This document shows, piece by piece, positions 1 to 9,890 of a stretch of 64,000 nt of DNA; position 1 is the stretch's first letter, and each line of letters starts with the position of its first letter. The position numbers and the translations under genes are program-made. The DNA comes from Mesostigma viride (taxonomy: Eukaryota > Streptophyta > Mesostigmatophyceae > Mesostigmatales > Mesostigmataceae): contig RPFO01000026.1 of the NCBI GenBank assembly GCA_009746045.1, forward strand, positions 2,978,676-3,042,675. Reading direction: 5' to 3'. The notes beneath the pieces were generated by a model. The model did not search any database. It had not been told where the DNA came from and was given only the letters and a program-made list of their open reading frames with translations.

Positions 1-497
1 ATTATTCCAGAGGACAGAAAATTCGCTCTGACTAATGACATGAAAACGCCCATGCCGATTACATGAAAACAAAGCAGTGACCTCATGAAACAGAAAATTT
101 TCCGCCATATTATTGGCCTAGTCCTCCGACATGCCGAGCAGCCTGAATTCACGTCGCCATGCCCACCATGCTAGGGAAAAAAAAAAATGCGCGCATCGCT
201 TTCCCCGGACGTTACACAGACGTTCACGTCTTGTCCAAAATTTCGCACATGTTCCGTAAAGGGCGTGACGGAAACAGGAATCTGACCAAACGACTCAGAT
301 TTCGATCGGAAAAACCGCTGTCTGACCATGGTCTGACGCATCGAACTAAGAATCCCGACTGATCTGTAATAAAAAACACCTGTCTGCAATTAGTGAAACC
401 CTGTAATTACCGGGCCCCAACTTTACTAATCTGCAATTTTCTCTAAATAATATTTATCCGGCCTGTGCAGACCAACTTTGAAGCAAAGACAATTTTA
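1..497. other. no gene recognised
   Basis: Mixed-composition sequence with only short open frames in several registers and no recognisable domain. It ends at the left terminus of the small inverted-repeat element that starts at 498. Confidence 0.5.
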
Positions 498-971
498 GGC
501 CCGGTCTATACGACTTTTATTAAAAAGCTTAAGGGCACAAATTTACACGTGGACGGCTCGATCTTGCCAATTTTTCATCTTGCGGTGCTCCTCGAGGCAA
601 GCCATCAAGGCGGGGATCGATGCGGCCGTAGCAAGATCGGATCGCGTAACGCTAACGTAACTCCCATAACCGCCCGAAAATTAGGTGGTGGAACCGCTGT
701 GTACGAACTGGGTACGGCGGTACCTAGTTCAAGTTAAAATGGGTCCGATTTTTAATAAATCAGCGCATTTTTAAGGGGGGTCATTAAAAATCACGTTAAA
801 AATATAATGGGCTACTCGGCAACATAACATAAAGTTGGCGGGAGAATCTCGACTGTAAGATTTTGCCGTCCACCTTATAACGTCTTCGTACTGTTCCCCA
901 CACGCGCCGTATGCCTCCGTCCACGGTGACTTGAGCCCAACCTTTTTAATAAAATTCGTATAGACCGGGCC
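498..971. mobile_element. MITE-like element, ~30-bp TIRs, TA target site
   Basis: The first ~30 bases (498-530) reappear inverted at 941-971. Both ends read GGCCCGGTCTATACGA inward, then a TTTTATTAAAAAG stretch, with one mismatch seen. TA flanks both ends (496-497, 972-973), the duplication typical of Tc1/mariner-type elements. The 474-bp interior has no convincing coding region, so this is a non-autonomous copy. The superfamily is inferred from the TA flank only. Confidence 0.75.
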
Positions 972-1502
972 TAATTAGTCGGTTGACGGGCCACTGAACC
1001 CTTTGCCAGGAACGTTTGTGTGCGTGCAGTTGGGATTTTCCTGCTGCTGTGTGCCTTGCTCGTATTTGGATGCTTTTTGAAGGGCCGTGGCACATGGTGT
1101 ACTCTGCGATAGTGGCCTCATGTAATGCATTGCACCATGCATGAACTCTTTATAGAGGGGACCCAGGCCTGTGACCACGGGTACACATGCGCGTTTTGTG
1201 ACCACTACAGTGGGGGTTGGGCAGGCGGCAATGCATGACTTGATAAAGATCGTCCTCCCCTGAGTGACCAGCTGGCGCGCCGGCGTCCTCTTATAGGACA
1301 GCAGCCGATGCACTTGTCTCGTCACTCTTTGCATTAACAAAGCTTTTTTCTTTGGGGAAGTGGCTGGAAGAAGAACGGGGTCTTCAGCAGCCTGGGTAGA
1401 GCAGCGTGCGTGCTGGTGATCCCTGCATTCACTCCGACCTAGTGGTGGGCGCTATCCAGCGCATACTCCCCATCACAGGTCTTTGATTATTTCTGTACAA
1501 CG
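972..1502. other. upstream region of the HTTM gene
   Basis: No domain-bearing frame was found. It presumably holds the promoter and leader of the gene starting at 1503, but no clear TATA box or initiator can be defended. Confidence 0.35.
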
Positions 1503-4500
1503 ATGGGCTGCGCGCAGCAGCACGCTACCCAGCCCGTCCCTGGCTTTGCTTCCCAGGCGGTGCGACAGCTGGTGGTCCATGTGCAGGAGACTTTTTCCCT
1601 CGACATCCGCTCGCTCGCCATCTGGCGCGTTTTTGTCGGCCTCCTTCTCTGCTACGAATGCTGGCTGTGGAGCGATGGCCTGGACCTGCTCTTCCAGACG
1701 AGCGGTCACGGGGCGCCCATCGCGCCCACGGATGTCCTCGACCCTGGCATTGTTCCTGGGCTTGCTGGCATGGCCAACGCCACGGGAGGGCCCGCCGACG
1801 ATCATCGTGCTGAGGCCCTATTCCACGCGGTTGTCTTTTACCGCGGCCCTTACTGGCTCCAGGCAATGCTCCTTCTCCTCCAGTTTCTGGCGGCCGCGTG
1901 CCTCGCGCTCGGCCTGCACACTCGGTCCTCCGCCATGGTCTCCTTTGCCCTATTCTGGGCCAAGACGGGGCGCACCTCCTTATGTGCCTCCGACCGCGTC
2001 CTGCAGCTGCTGCTGCTGTGGAGCATGTTCCTGCCACTGGGCCGCAGGGCGTCCCTGGATGCGCTACGCAGGCCCGACGGCCAGGGCAGTGTGGTGGATG
2101 GCAGCGCGAGGCCATGGCCATGGCCAGCCGAGAGATATCATGGCGCGGGTGCCGTTGCCAGTAGCCACCACCCCGGCGGCCCAACTCGTGCATCCATGGT
2201 CGTTTCCGGCTCACCCATGAACGTGTGCAGCGACGAGGCGCATCTCCCGCAACCTGGTTGCCATACTGATGAAGAGCGCACGCATGCGGACCGCCGCGGC
2301 CATGATGCTGCCCGCACGCCGGTTGTACGAAGCCCATCCCACCATGAGTCAGGGGCCACCTCACAGAGCTGCAGCGCAAGTGGCAGCGCTAGTGACGGGA
2401 AAGAGCACCTCTACTTTAGCGCGGCCACGGTCGGCGTCACCCTGCAGGTGGCCCTGGTCTACATCCTCGTGGTGTTCAACCGGCTGTACCCGCACGCCAT
2501 GCCCGAGTGGACACCGCCCGAGCTGAGCGCCATGTACTATTCACTGGCGTACGGGCACAATGTGCGGTCCCTGCCGGGCGAGCTGTTATTATACCACATG
2601 CCACGCTGCGTGCTGCAGTTTATGACCGCGGCCGCCATGGTGGTGGAGATGGCATCACCAGTGATGGTGCTGGGGACGCGCGCGAACCGGTGGCCTCGCC
2701 TCGTGCCGGTGCTGCTGCTGATGTCTCTGCACATGGGCATCCTGGCGATGATATCACCGGCGCTGCACCCACAGGTGGGAATGACCTCGAAGCTGCTGCT
2801 GCTGCCGTCCCCTTTCTGGGAGTGGCTGGGCAAGAGACGGAGCCGAGGGTCGGCGAAGGCGCCAGCTCACGGTCGCGACTACGGCAGAGGTGACACTGCC
2901 ACACCTGCACGTGCAGGACTTGTTTCGGATCAAACAGGGCCACATCGCATCACGATCCATGACGGAAGAGAGCCACATGACGTCGTGGCCGGCATCGACT
3001 GGCTGGGTGTGGCATTCACCCTGTACGTGCAAGGGCCAGCAGCGGGGGCAACCAGCCCGGTGTGTGAGGGGGATAACAGAGGCACTCGCCTGCTGCCGCT
3101 GGTGCCTTGCCTCGTGAGCGCTGCTACCTTTGGCCGCGTCACCCCTCACTGGGCCCCCAAGTATTCACCCGATGAGCTTGGCGCAGGTGGCTTGGCTACA
3201 GGTCCCGTGGAGCGTGACGGTGGCAGGCTTGCAGGAACGACAGGCTGCTCTGATGCTGGCAACGTGACAGGTCCTGTTGGCAATGACCATGGGATGGACC
3301 GGGCCGTTGGTGCTACCCCACGCCCCTGCTGGTGGCTCACGGATGGCAAGGAGGCCCTGACAGGGATAGCAGCCGCTGACAAGGTCATATCCCTCCTGCC
3401 TGGGGGCCAGCTGTTGAGGGCACGATGCAGCTGGGTGCATGACCAGGTAGCCATGTGGCTCGCCGGGGTGCTGGAGTGGTCAGCATCTACTACCTCATCA
3501 ACTGCGGTGGTCGGGTCATCCAAGCTAGAGCCCATCGCGGAAGTTGCGTGCCGCAAAGGGGGGCTGCCCTTGGGGGATAGATTGCCTGCAGTCAGCCAAG
3601 TAGGGTCTCGGGCACGTGGAAGGCATGATACCGTGGGTCAGCCAGGGGAACCGCAGAAGCAAAAGGGCATGCCGGAACAAGCAGCAAGGAGGCGCCGGGG
3701 CCGGCTGGGTCTCTGGTGCCAGAGCACGTTGCGGTTGCTCGTGGCGGCATTTGCATGGGTGTGGCTTGCTTATACGGTGCTGGAAAATGCTGGAAACCTG
3801 CACTTGATCCGCAAGCTGGATGGTGGCAAGGTGGCCTGGGTGCTCAATCTGAGTCAGAATTTCCGGATGTACAGCCCCCCCGAGTTAAATTCACGTTGGC
3901 TTCGCGTCGTTGGCACCGTGCAGGTGATGGGTGTGATGGGCCCAAGGGACGTTTATAAGAATAGGGTCGTTGAGACAGCGGCCATGACAGCAAACAACAC
4001 TTTCTCTCGGGGTGACGGCGGTGGTGCAGATGCAGCGGAAACCAGGCGGCTGGTACCTTCAAATCAGCGTACGTGGCAGAATTCGGATGTCAGCCACAAC
4101 ACCCCCGTGCATGGCTGCCAGTGGCACGTAGACCTCATGAAGGTGATTAAGGGTGCCCGTAAGAGCTTGCTACGGGACGCCTGGTGCTTCGTGTCAAGAT
4201 CGTGTGGGCAGGGGGGAATCGACCGAGGCCAAGCGGCCAACCTGCCGCGTGAAGTCCGTAGTGAGCCCGATAAGGGTGGAAGTCATTCAGGCATGCAGGG
4301 CAAGACTTGTGAATCTACCATCGTGCCACTTGTGGATGGCTCACCCTGGCGCCCCATAGAACATAAGGGAGCATACCTGTGTGAGGATTTGCTCTGGTCA
4401 CAGTGTCTGTTCCGCAACGCCTGGTGGGAAAGGTTTGTAAATCATTACCTTTGGAGGAGCCAGAGAGATCTTGACAAACTTCCAGCTCGTGCGTGGCACC

Positions 4501-4715
4501 TTGGCAGCAGCTTCTTCTGCAGCCTCCCTGATCTCCTTCAGGGCCACCCTGGGAGTCTCAACCTGCCACCTGGAATGCAGTTGGTGATGACCGAGGTTGA
4601 GATTGCCTTGGTGAACAGTCATGTCTTGCCTCCCTCGTCAGCAACAGCTAGGGGGCCACCAGAAATTCTGTACCAAGCTGTGATACCGTGCGAGTATTAT
4701 GTGAAACAACCATAG
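1503..4715 (+). CDS. HTTM (vitamin K gamma-carboxylase-like) membrane protein
   Basis: An uninterrupted 1070-aa frame from ATG 1503. Residues ~31-54 form a hydrophobic helix (AIWRVFVGLLLCYECW). Residues ~107-188 carry the classic HTTM layout: FYRGPYW, GLHTRSSA, then CASDRVLQLLLLWSMFLPLG, the region that in bacterial homologues reads roughly 'LLRLLLFWSLFLPLG'. More membrane helices lie at ~302-330 and ~370-440. Residues ~779-795 (LNLSQNFRMYSPPEL) match the C-terminal HTTM segment after the last helix. Known HTTM proteins are polytopic membrane proteins; the vertebrate member is the vitamin K-dependent gamma-carboxylase, most others lack a proven reaction. This one is two to three times longer than usual because of low-complexity inserts (~190-300, ~450-730). 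Carboxylase activity should not be assumed. No intron is needed, which fits a retrocopy or the horizontal spread the domain is named for. Confidence 0.8.
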   Translation: MGCAQQHATQPVPGFASQAVRQLVVHVQETFSLDIRSLAIWRVFVGLLLCYECWLWSDGLDLLFQTSGHGAPIAPTDVLDPGIVPGLAGMANATGGPADDHRAEALFHAVVFYRGPYWLQAMLLLLQFLAAACLALGLHTRSSAMVSFALFWAKTGRTSLCASDRVLQLLLLWSMFLPLGRRASLDALRRPDGQGSVVDGSARPWPWPAERYHGAGAVASSHHPGGPTRASMVVSGSPMNVCSDEAHLPQPGCHTDEERTHADRRGHDAARTPVVRSPSHHESGATSQSCSASGSASDGKEHLYFSAATVGVTLQVALVYILVVFNRLYPHAMPEWTPPELSAMYYSLAYGHNVRSLPGELLLYHMPRCVLQFMTAAAMVVEMASPVMVLGTRANRWPRLVPVLLLMSLHMGILAMISPALHPQVGMTSKLLLLPSPFWEWLGKRRSRGSAKAPAHGRDYGRGDTATPARAGLVSDQTGPHRITIHDGREPHDVVAGIDWLGVAFTLYVQGPAAGATSPVCEGDNRGTRLLPLVPCLVSAATFGRVTPHWAPKYSPDELGAGGLATGPVERDGGRLAGTTGCSDAGNVTGPVGNDHGMDRAVGATPRPCWWLTDGKEALTGIAAADKVISLLPGGQLLRARCSWVHDQVAMWLAGVLEWSASTTSSTAVVGSSKLEPIAEVACRKGGLPLGDRLPAVSQVGSRARGRHDTVGQPGEPQKQKGMPEQAARRRRGRLGLWCQSTLRLLVAAFAWVWLAYTVLENAGNLHLIRKLDGGKVAWVLNLSQNFRMYSPPELNSRWLRVVGTVQVMGVMGPRDVYKNRVVETAAMTANNTFSRGDGGGADAAETRRLVPSNQRTWQNSDVSHNTPVHGCQWHVDLMKVIKGARKSLLRDAWCFVSRSCGQGGIDRGQAANLPREVRSEPDKGGSHSGMQGKTCESTIVPLVDGSPWRPIEHKGAYLCEDLLWSQCLFRNAWWERFVNHYLWRSQRDLDKLPARAWHLGSSFFCSLPDLLQGHPGSLNLPPGMQLVMTEVEIALVNSHVLPPSSATARGPPEILYQAVIPCEYYVKQP

Positions 4716-5862
4716 CTCATCTGCCAAACTCATCTGCCATGCTTTGAATGCTCTTCTCCCCGAAGCCAATACATTATGGGTGGAGGTGCTGTCGAATGCC
4801 GGGTATGAATGCGCTGGTAGTTGGATCGTCATAGACTCAGCCCAAGTACGCCTACGCCTTGCCGCCCTTAGCCGTTCTAAGACAGCAGCAGAGAAGCGTA
4901 TACCTATGCCCATAGCCACCTATGATTTCACCACTCTATATACCACACTAGATTTGCACGATTTGAAAGCTCGTTTAGATAGCCTCCTTACTCGTCTGTA
5001 TGCACGTAGGCCTCACGGGCGCAACCACCTGCACGTGGGTGTTTCTCAGACCAAGCCCACGGCAACGTGGCTCTTAGGGATTGCGGCAGGTGCTATCGTG
5101 CGGGATGCTTATAATTATATTATCACGAAGGCTGACCTTGTTCATTGGATCTCTTATCTTGTTGATAACACCTTCATTTGTTTTGCGGGCAATGTATACC
5201 AACAAGCTATCGGCATCCCTATGGGCACTAACTGTGCCGGGCTCCTTGCAAACCTCTATCTATACACTTATGAGCTTGCATTCATGGAGAATCTGATTGC
5301 CTCAAACGATGATGTTCTCATCAGGCGTTTTATCCACACATGTCGATACATTGATGATGTCATTGCTTTCGACAACCCTGATTTCGCAACCCATTTGTAT
5401 ATCACCGCTGGTCTGCCTGGCATCTACCCGCAAGCGTCCCTCACATTAAAGCTCACGTCGGAGGATACTCATTGCAATTACCTCGATCTTACCATTACCC
5501 ATGACAAGAAGGACTGGCGTACGGCTGTCTATGATAAGCGCAAGGATCCTAAATACCAGCAAATTCCTTTCATTCGTTACCCCGATATTCACAGTCTCCT
5601 TTCCCACACAGCAAAATATGGTGTTGTTCTTAGTCAGTTACATCGTTTTTCCCGTCTTTGTTCTTATCGTGTCGATTTCATCACGACTCTTGTTGAACTC
5701 TTGCATCGATTGTTGGTCAAAGACTATGACCGAGACATTATGCTCCGTCAAGTCAGATGTTTTTTGCAACGTCACCCACATCTGTTTGGTGCTGCCCCTT
5801 GGCACAAGCTCTACAAACAGGTCGTGGACCGGCTGGATCGCATAGTATCTCTGCACATCTGA
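4716..5862 (+). pseudogene. YIDD-type reverse transcriptase, Penelope-like, 5' truncated
   Basis: The frame is open from just after the HTTM stop to a TGA at 5862, with no good initiator ATG. Visible RT motifs in order: ATYDFTTLYTTL (palm motif A) at ~4915, GIPMGTNCAGLLANLYLY (motif B) at ~5212, RYIDDVIAF (motif C, catalytic YIDD) at ~5345, then YLDLTI and a long conserved tail (VLSQLHRFSRLCS, FLQRHPHLFG). This spacing is that of the Penelope-like RT group widespread in animals and algae, not of LTR or L1 RTs. No GIY-YIG endonuclease is seen. The catalytic core looks intact, but the fragment lacks its N terminus and probably landed downstream of the HTTM gene. Confidence 0.65.
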
Positions 5863-6646
5863 ACCCTGTGATGCCAGATCTCCTTTGCGGCCGTTCCGAG
5901 CTTGGCACTGGATTCGTTGTCCACATCGTCGCGTCGCTGCAGCAACACGATGTTTTCTGGCATACGCGGGCTTTTGGTTCCCGCCGAACATTTGAAAGTG
6001 CTGTCCTCCGGCTTTTTGCCTTTGCACCGTGTGCAGTTCTTGGACGTTTGGAATCATGGCATGGCTAACGTGATGACTGACTAGCTAGACCTTTTCAGTG
6101 GTTTTCCATTTGCGGCCGTATTTCCTCGTAAATGGTGGGAGAGCGATCGCAGCAATGGTGCTCACCACTAGACACTCCCGGCCAGTTAGGCTCGAAACAC
6201 ACGCCCTGATCAAGCATGCTGTTTCCGGCCCCACCGTCTAGGTCATCTAGTCGCTCTACACGTAAGCCAGCCATAATTTCAATGCACAAGGATACACATT
6301 TCCATGACCATTCATCTTCATCATCCTGAACGACTCGAACACGCGGACAAGATAACGGCAGGCTCGAGCTACCATGGTCCGGATTCTCCTGATTTCTGGC
6401 CTGCGCTGGTTGTCTCCTTGATAGCTGGACACATGACATGCCAACCCTTCTGCATGACCCCATCGCCAACTTCATTCATATTCATAATCAGCCAAGCCAC
6501 GAGCCACGAGGTAGCCATGGCTGACGGCGGACTCAGCTCATAACTTTCACGTTTGAGCACCGAATTTAGCCGTGAATATCACTATCGCTTCGTCTTTCTA
6601 AGGCGCACATGCTGATATAATTTTCCGAATCTAAAACGCAGTATAT
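5863..6646. other. intergenic, no gene recognised
   Basis: Short frames on both strands without family motifs. The first ~200 bp may be 3' sequence of the upstream RT element. It contains a 57-bp stretch (6366-6422) repeated elsewhere in the window. Confidence 0.4.
6366..6422. repeat. 57-bp dispersed repeat, copy 1
   Basis: Matches 26221-26277 in the same orientation with one T/C difference; the surrounding sequence does not match. Function unknown. Confidence 0.85.
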
Positions 6647-6739
6647 GACGAGCAAACGCCTGTCGACGCAACGCAGTTTGGCGGATGCGCTCGCCTTTGA
6701 CAACGCATAATGGTCACCATAATGGTCCGACAACGCATA

Positions 6740-7705
6740 ATTATTGTTGTCGAATACGTAATGATTCAGGCGCGCAAGCGATTTGCCCGCATCGTGGGCA
6801 GGGAACCAGGAGTGCAGGTTGCTAACAAATTCTGGCATGGCGGTGCGGACACGGAGATTCGGCTCGCAGACATCATTTACGCAGACGACACCACCCTCTT
6901 TGAGGACACTGAGCACGTGCAGACATGGCTTGACTGCCTGGCTCTCGAGGCCCGGGCAGTGGGGCTTGAGGTCAGCAAGAAGACAGAGGCTCTGGCGGTT
7001 GGGCTCACCACCTCAGCGCCGCCCCTCTATCTCCTAGACGGCTCTCGAGTCCTGTATCGGGACCGCGTTAAGCTGCTGGGCAGCCTGCTCCCTAGCTGCG
7101 AGGTGGATGTGGACCACCGCATCTCCCTCGCCTGGCACGCTTTACGCCAGTACCGGGCCCTATGGCGCAAGCCCCTGGGCAAGATCGAGAAACAGGACCT
7201 GTTCAAGGTCCTCGTCCTTCCTGTTCTCACGTATGGCGCCGAGACGTGGACCCTCACCGCCGACCTGGCCCGCAAGCTGGACGGCGCGGTCACCAGCATG
7301 CTGCGTTCCATTTTCAGAGTAGGATATGCTGCTCATGTCCGCAATGAGGACCTGTACCAGGGCATGCCCTATATCACCAGCACAATTAAGCAACGCCGCC
7401 TGCAGCTAGTAGGGCACCTAGCTCGCACCAACCAGGTAGACACCTCACGTGGCCCCCCCGCAGGACTGCGACCAGCCCAGCCTGGCCGGCACCTCCTGAC
7501 GTGGGCTGGGCCCAGTGATGTTAGACGCCGCAAGGCCCGCACCTTCAAAGAACAGCTAGTAGAGGACATGGGGGGCCTAGGCCTCTCCGTGATTTGGAAG
7601 AAGATGATGGACAAGGCCAAGTGGGCCCAGGTCATAGAGGACAACGAGCCCCCCCCAGTGGGGAAGCGCCCGCGTGTGCAATCCCGCGGGAGGCACGCTA
7701 GATAG
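6740..7705 (+). pseudogene. non-LTR reverse transcriptase, C-terminal fragment
   Basis: Starts inside the palm: IIYADDTTLF (motif C, YADD) near 6885, then KLLGSLLP, RISLAWHAL and LVLPVLTYGAETWTL (thumb region of RTE/CR1-like and related RTs), followed by QRRLQLVGHLARTNQVDTS. The catalytic fingers and any endonuclease are missing, so this piece cannot be active. A lysine/arginine-rich tail (GKRPRVQSRGRHAR) ends at the TAG at 7705. A sister copy lies at 13130-14027. Confidence 0.8.
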
Positions 7706-7849
7706 CTCCCCCTAGGGCAGCGTGCGGCTGCCTAGATAGATGACGTAGATAGAATGTTGTTAGATAGATGTAGTATGTAGCCAATGTAGATAGATTAGAC
7801 CGGTAGGAATGTGTGCACCCATCCATCCATTCATCGGGGTTAATGCTCC

Positions 7850-7894
7850 GTGACTCCCCAACGGGAGCACGAGTCTAATTAATTAATTAATTAA
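7850..7894 (+). repeat. retroelement 3' tail: hairpin plus (TTAA)n
   Basis: GTGACTCCC-CAAC-GGGAGCAC forms a short stem-loop at 7850-7870, followed by TCTAA and TTAA repeats to the TSD. The same arrangement ends other non-LTR copies in this window. Confidence 0.75.
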
Positions 7895-9192
7895 TTTGAC
7901 AACGCGGCAGCTGAGGCTGCCGCTTCGCCAGATCCGGCAGGCAGCGGTGACACTAGTCGTGCACTGGTGGTCACCCAGTGAACCTCCCGGCCTCAATGCC
8001 TCGCCATCGGCATCGCCCGACCCTAAACGCGCCCGCTCAGCCGACAAAACAGGAGGGTCCTCACGCCCCTCGGAACCGCGCTTTCGGCTCAGACCTTTCG
8101 AGGTCGATGATCACGACTGGACCAACATGTCTCCGTCCGCTGCTCTGGACTGCATCTTCTTTGGAGACTACGCCTCGCTTTACGACTTGTGCATCCATCT
8201 CCACGCCATGCACCGGACGCCTCTTCGTCACCGACGGCCGTCGCTGGCACAACGTCAGCATGGTTTTCGGCTCCCCCCGCCCCGTTCTCCAACGTGCCAT
8301 CCTCAACTCCCTTCTCCAGCGCTCTGACGGCGAGATCTGGGCTCCATCCATCTCCGCCCCCACCCTCCGTTCCATCCTCATGGAAGCCTTTCAGCAGCAC
8401 GTGACCCCCCTTGCTGCTGACGTCGCAGCAATGGGTGGCCCGCTGGCTGCTGAACTTCCTCACCTCACCGCCACCTCCACTGCCATTTCCGCCTCCACTG
8501 CCGACATCAAAGCCCAGCTCCTCGACCTCGACCAACGCCTTCAAGCCACCGCCAACGCCCTTGAGAGCTTGCATGACACCGCCGGCCTCACCGCCCAGGC
8601 GGTGAAGGACATCGCCGCCCAGCCGGCGCCTGCTGGCCCGGCCGGCGATGCTCCCTCCACCTGGGCGGACTTGCTTAAGCAGCACACCACCTCCACCACC
8701 TCCACCACCTCCACCATCTCGGCACAACTCAAGCAACAAGCCCTCGACCTTCGCGAGGAAGCCGACATCGCCCGGCGCAGCCACAATGTCATCGTCAAGC
8801 ACTTCGACCAGCCGGCAGGTGAGACCTCCACGAGCCTTCTTGAGGCATTTAAGCGCGCCATTTTTGCCCCCATGTTACTCACTGGTGAGCTGGACATGTC
8901 GGCTGTCCGCCTCCCCCGCGGGCGGGGGAAGGCTGGCCCGGCACCCGTGCTCCTCACCTTTAAGTACATGGCGGACAAGCTGGCGTTCCTTAAATGCCGC
9001 AAGAAGCTCTCGGAGACTCGCTTCACGCTGGACGACGACTTGACCCTGGCCCAGCAACAGCGGCGACGCGAGCTATGGCCGACCTACCTTCAGCTCCGGC
9101 AGAGCGCAAGGGGGAAGCCGGTATACTGGAGGGGGGCGGTCATCCACATTGACCACAAGCCCTGGCAGCCCCCTCCTGCCACCTCAGACTAG

Positions 9193-9890
9193 GAATATAT
9201 ATTAAAAATATAATTACTTACAGCAGAGTGAAATCACTCAAACCAAAGCAAACGCCCAGCTGTAAACCTATATACAGAGCCATGTCAAAGCTCTATACTA
9301 CGATAAGACCAATGGAAACGCCTAACGGGACGGGAACCTAATAGCCCTGCTGCACCGCAAAATCAGCCCGCGTACGGCGGAGCATGATGTCAGCCATGGC
9401 CCGAGTCAGCGCCACCGACAAGCGCTGACGCCAATATGACGTCCAGGTCCGCGCCGACCATGGGGCCCGCTGGCCCTCCAGGTCCAGCCGGTCCTCCCGG
9501 AGCCGGCAACACTCCTTGAAGAAGGCGGAGGTCAGGGGCCCCATGGCCCCAAACTCCTCCAGGACAAAGGGCACCACACGATGGTGCCCGACGTCGCCGT
9601 AGGCCAGGAGCTTGGCCCGCTCCGCCCGGTCCGCCGTGTAACCTGCCGTGAGGGAGGCCCCAGCCACGTCGCTAAGAGCCAAGGGCCGCGCCACCGAAAC
9701 GTCAATAAGCAGATGCCGGCCACCCCCCTCAAAGTCCAGCACCACGATGTCAGGCCGGTGGTTGGGGGAATAGAAGGCAGCGCCATCCGCATCCTCGGAC
9801 CGGATGTTCGCGTGGGGGAAAACCGACCGAATCATGGCGAGCACCACCGTCAGGAGGACAGTGTGCAAATACAAATACCAATTCTGATTC
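9193..9890 (-). mobile_element. RLE-type non-LTR retroelement, 5'-truncated copy 1
   Basis: Minus-strand coding sequence for the C terminus of a non-LTR polyprotein, ending at ~9338 with FAVQQGY-stop, then a 3' UTR ending in ATATATATT. It contains RPDIVVLDF...LLIDVSVARP, which fits the PD-(D/E)XK pattern of restriction-like endonucleases (R2-type). The 5' end of this copy abuts the 3' end of copy 2 directly, at a TATATA run. Confidence 0.75.

Larger units (their letters stand above)
6707..7894 (+). mobile_element. 5'-truncated non-LTR retroelement inserted in ORF1
   Basis: TTTGACAACGC occurs at 6696-6706 and again at 7895-7905, exactly around the insert, an 11-bp target-site duplication. The insert holds an RT C-terminal fragment, a 3' UTR rich in TAGATAG, a hairpin and a TTAATTAA tail. 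Deleting insert plus one TSD restores continuous ORF1 coding sequence across the junction. Confidence 0.8.
6647..9192 (+). pseudogene. L1-type ORF1 (RNA-binding), split and frameshifted
   Basis: Begins at ATG 6647 (MTSKRLSTQRSLADALAF), is broken at 6707-7894 by another element, and resumes at 7906. Further frame changes occur near 7975 and 8215, after which the frame is open to TAG 9192. The C-terminal half is typical of L1 ORF1p: a coiled-coil-like helix (~8480-8620), then RRM/CTD-like signatures NVIVKHFDQP, RPRG-type RLPRGRGKAGPAPVLLTF, DDLTLAQQQRR and GKPVYWRGAVIHID. In L1 elements ORF1p binds element RNA for retrotransposition. No ORF2 follows in this orientation; the next sequence is the 3' end of a minus-strand element. 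Confidence 0.7.

Noticed and set aside
1525-2379. 284-aa minus-strand frame over the HTTM gene
   Set aside because: Arg/Gly-rich shadow of the GC-rich HTTM coding strand with no domain; the plus frame has clear HTTM motifs.
8089-8802. 237-aa minus-strand frame over the L1-type ORF1
   Set aside because: Glycine-run shadow of an ACC repeat; the opposite strand carries the conserved ORF1 motifs.
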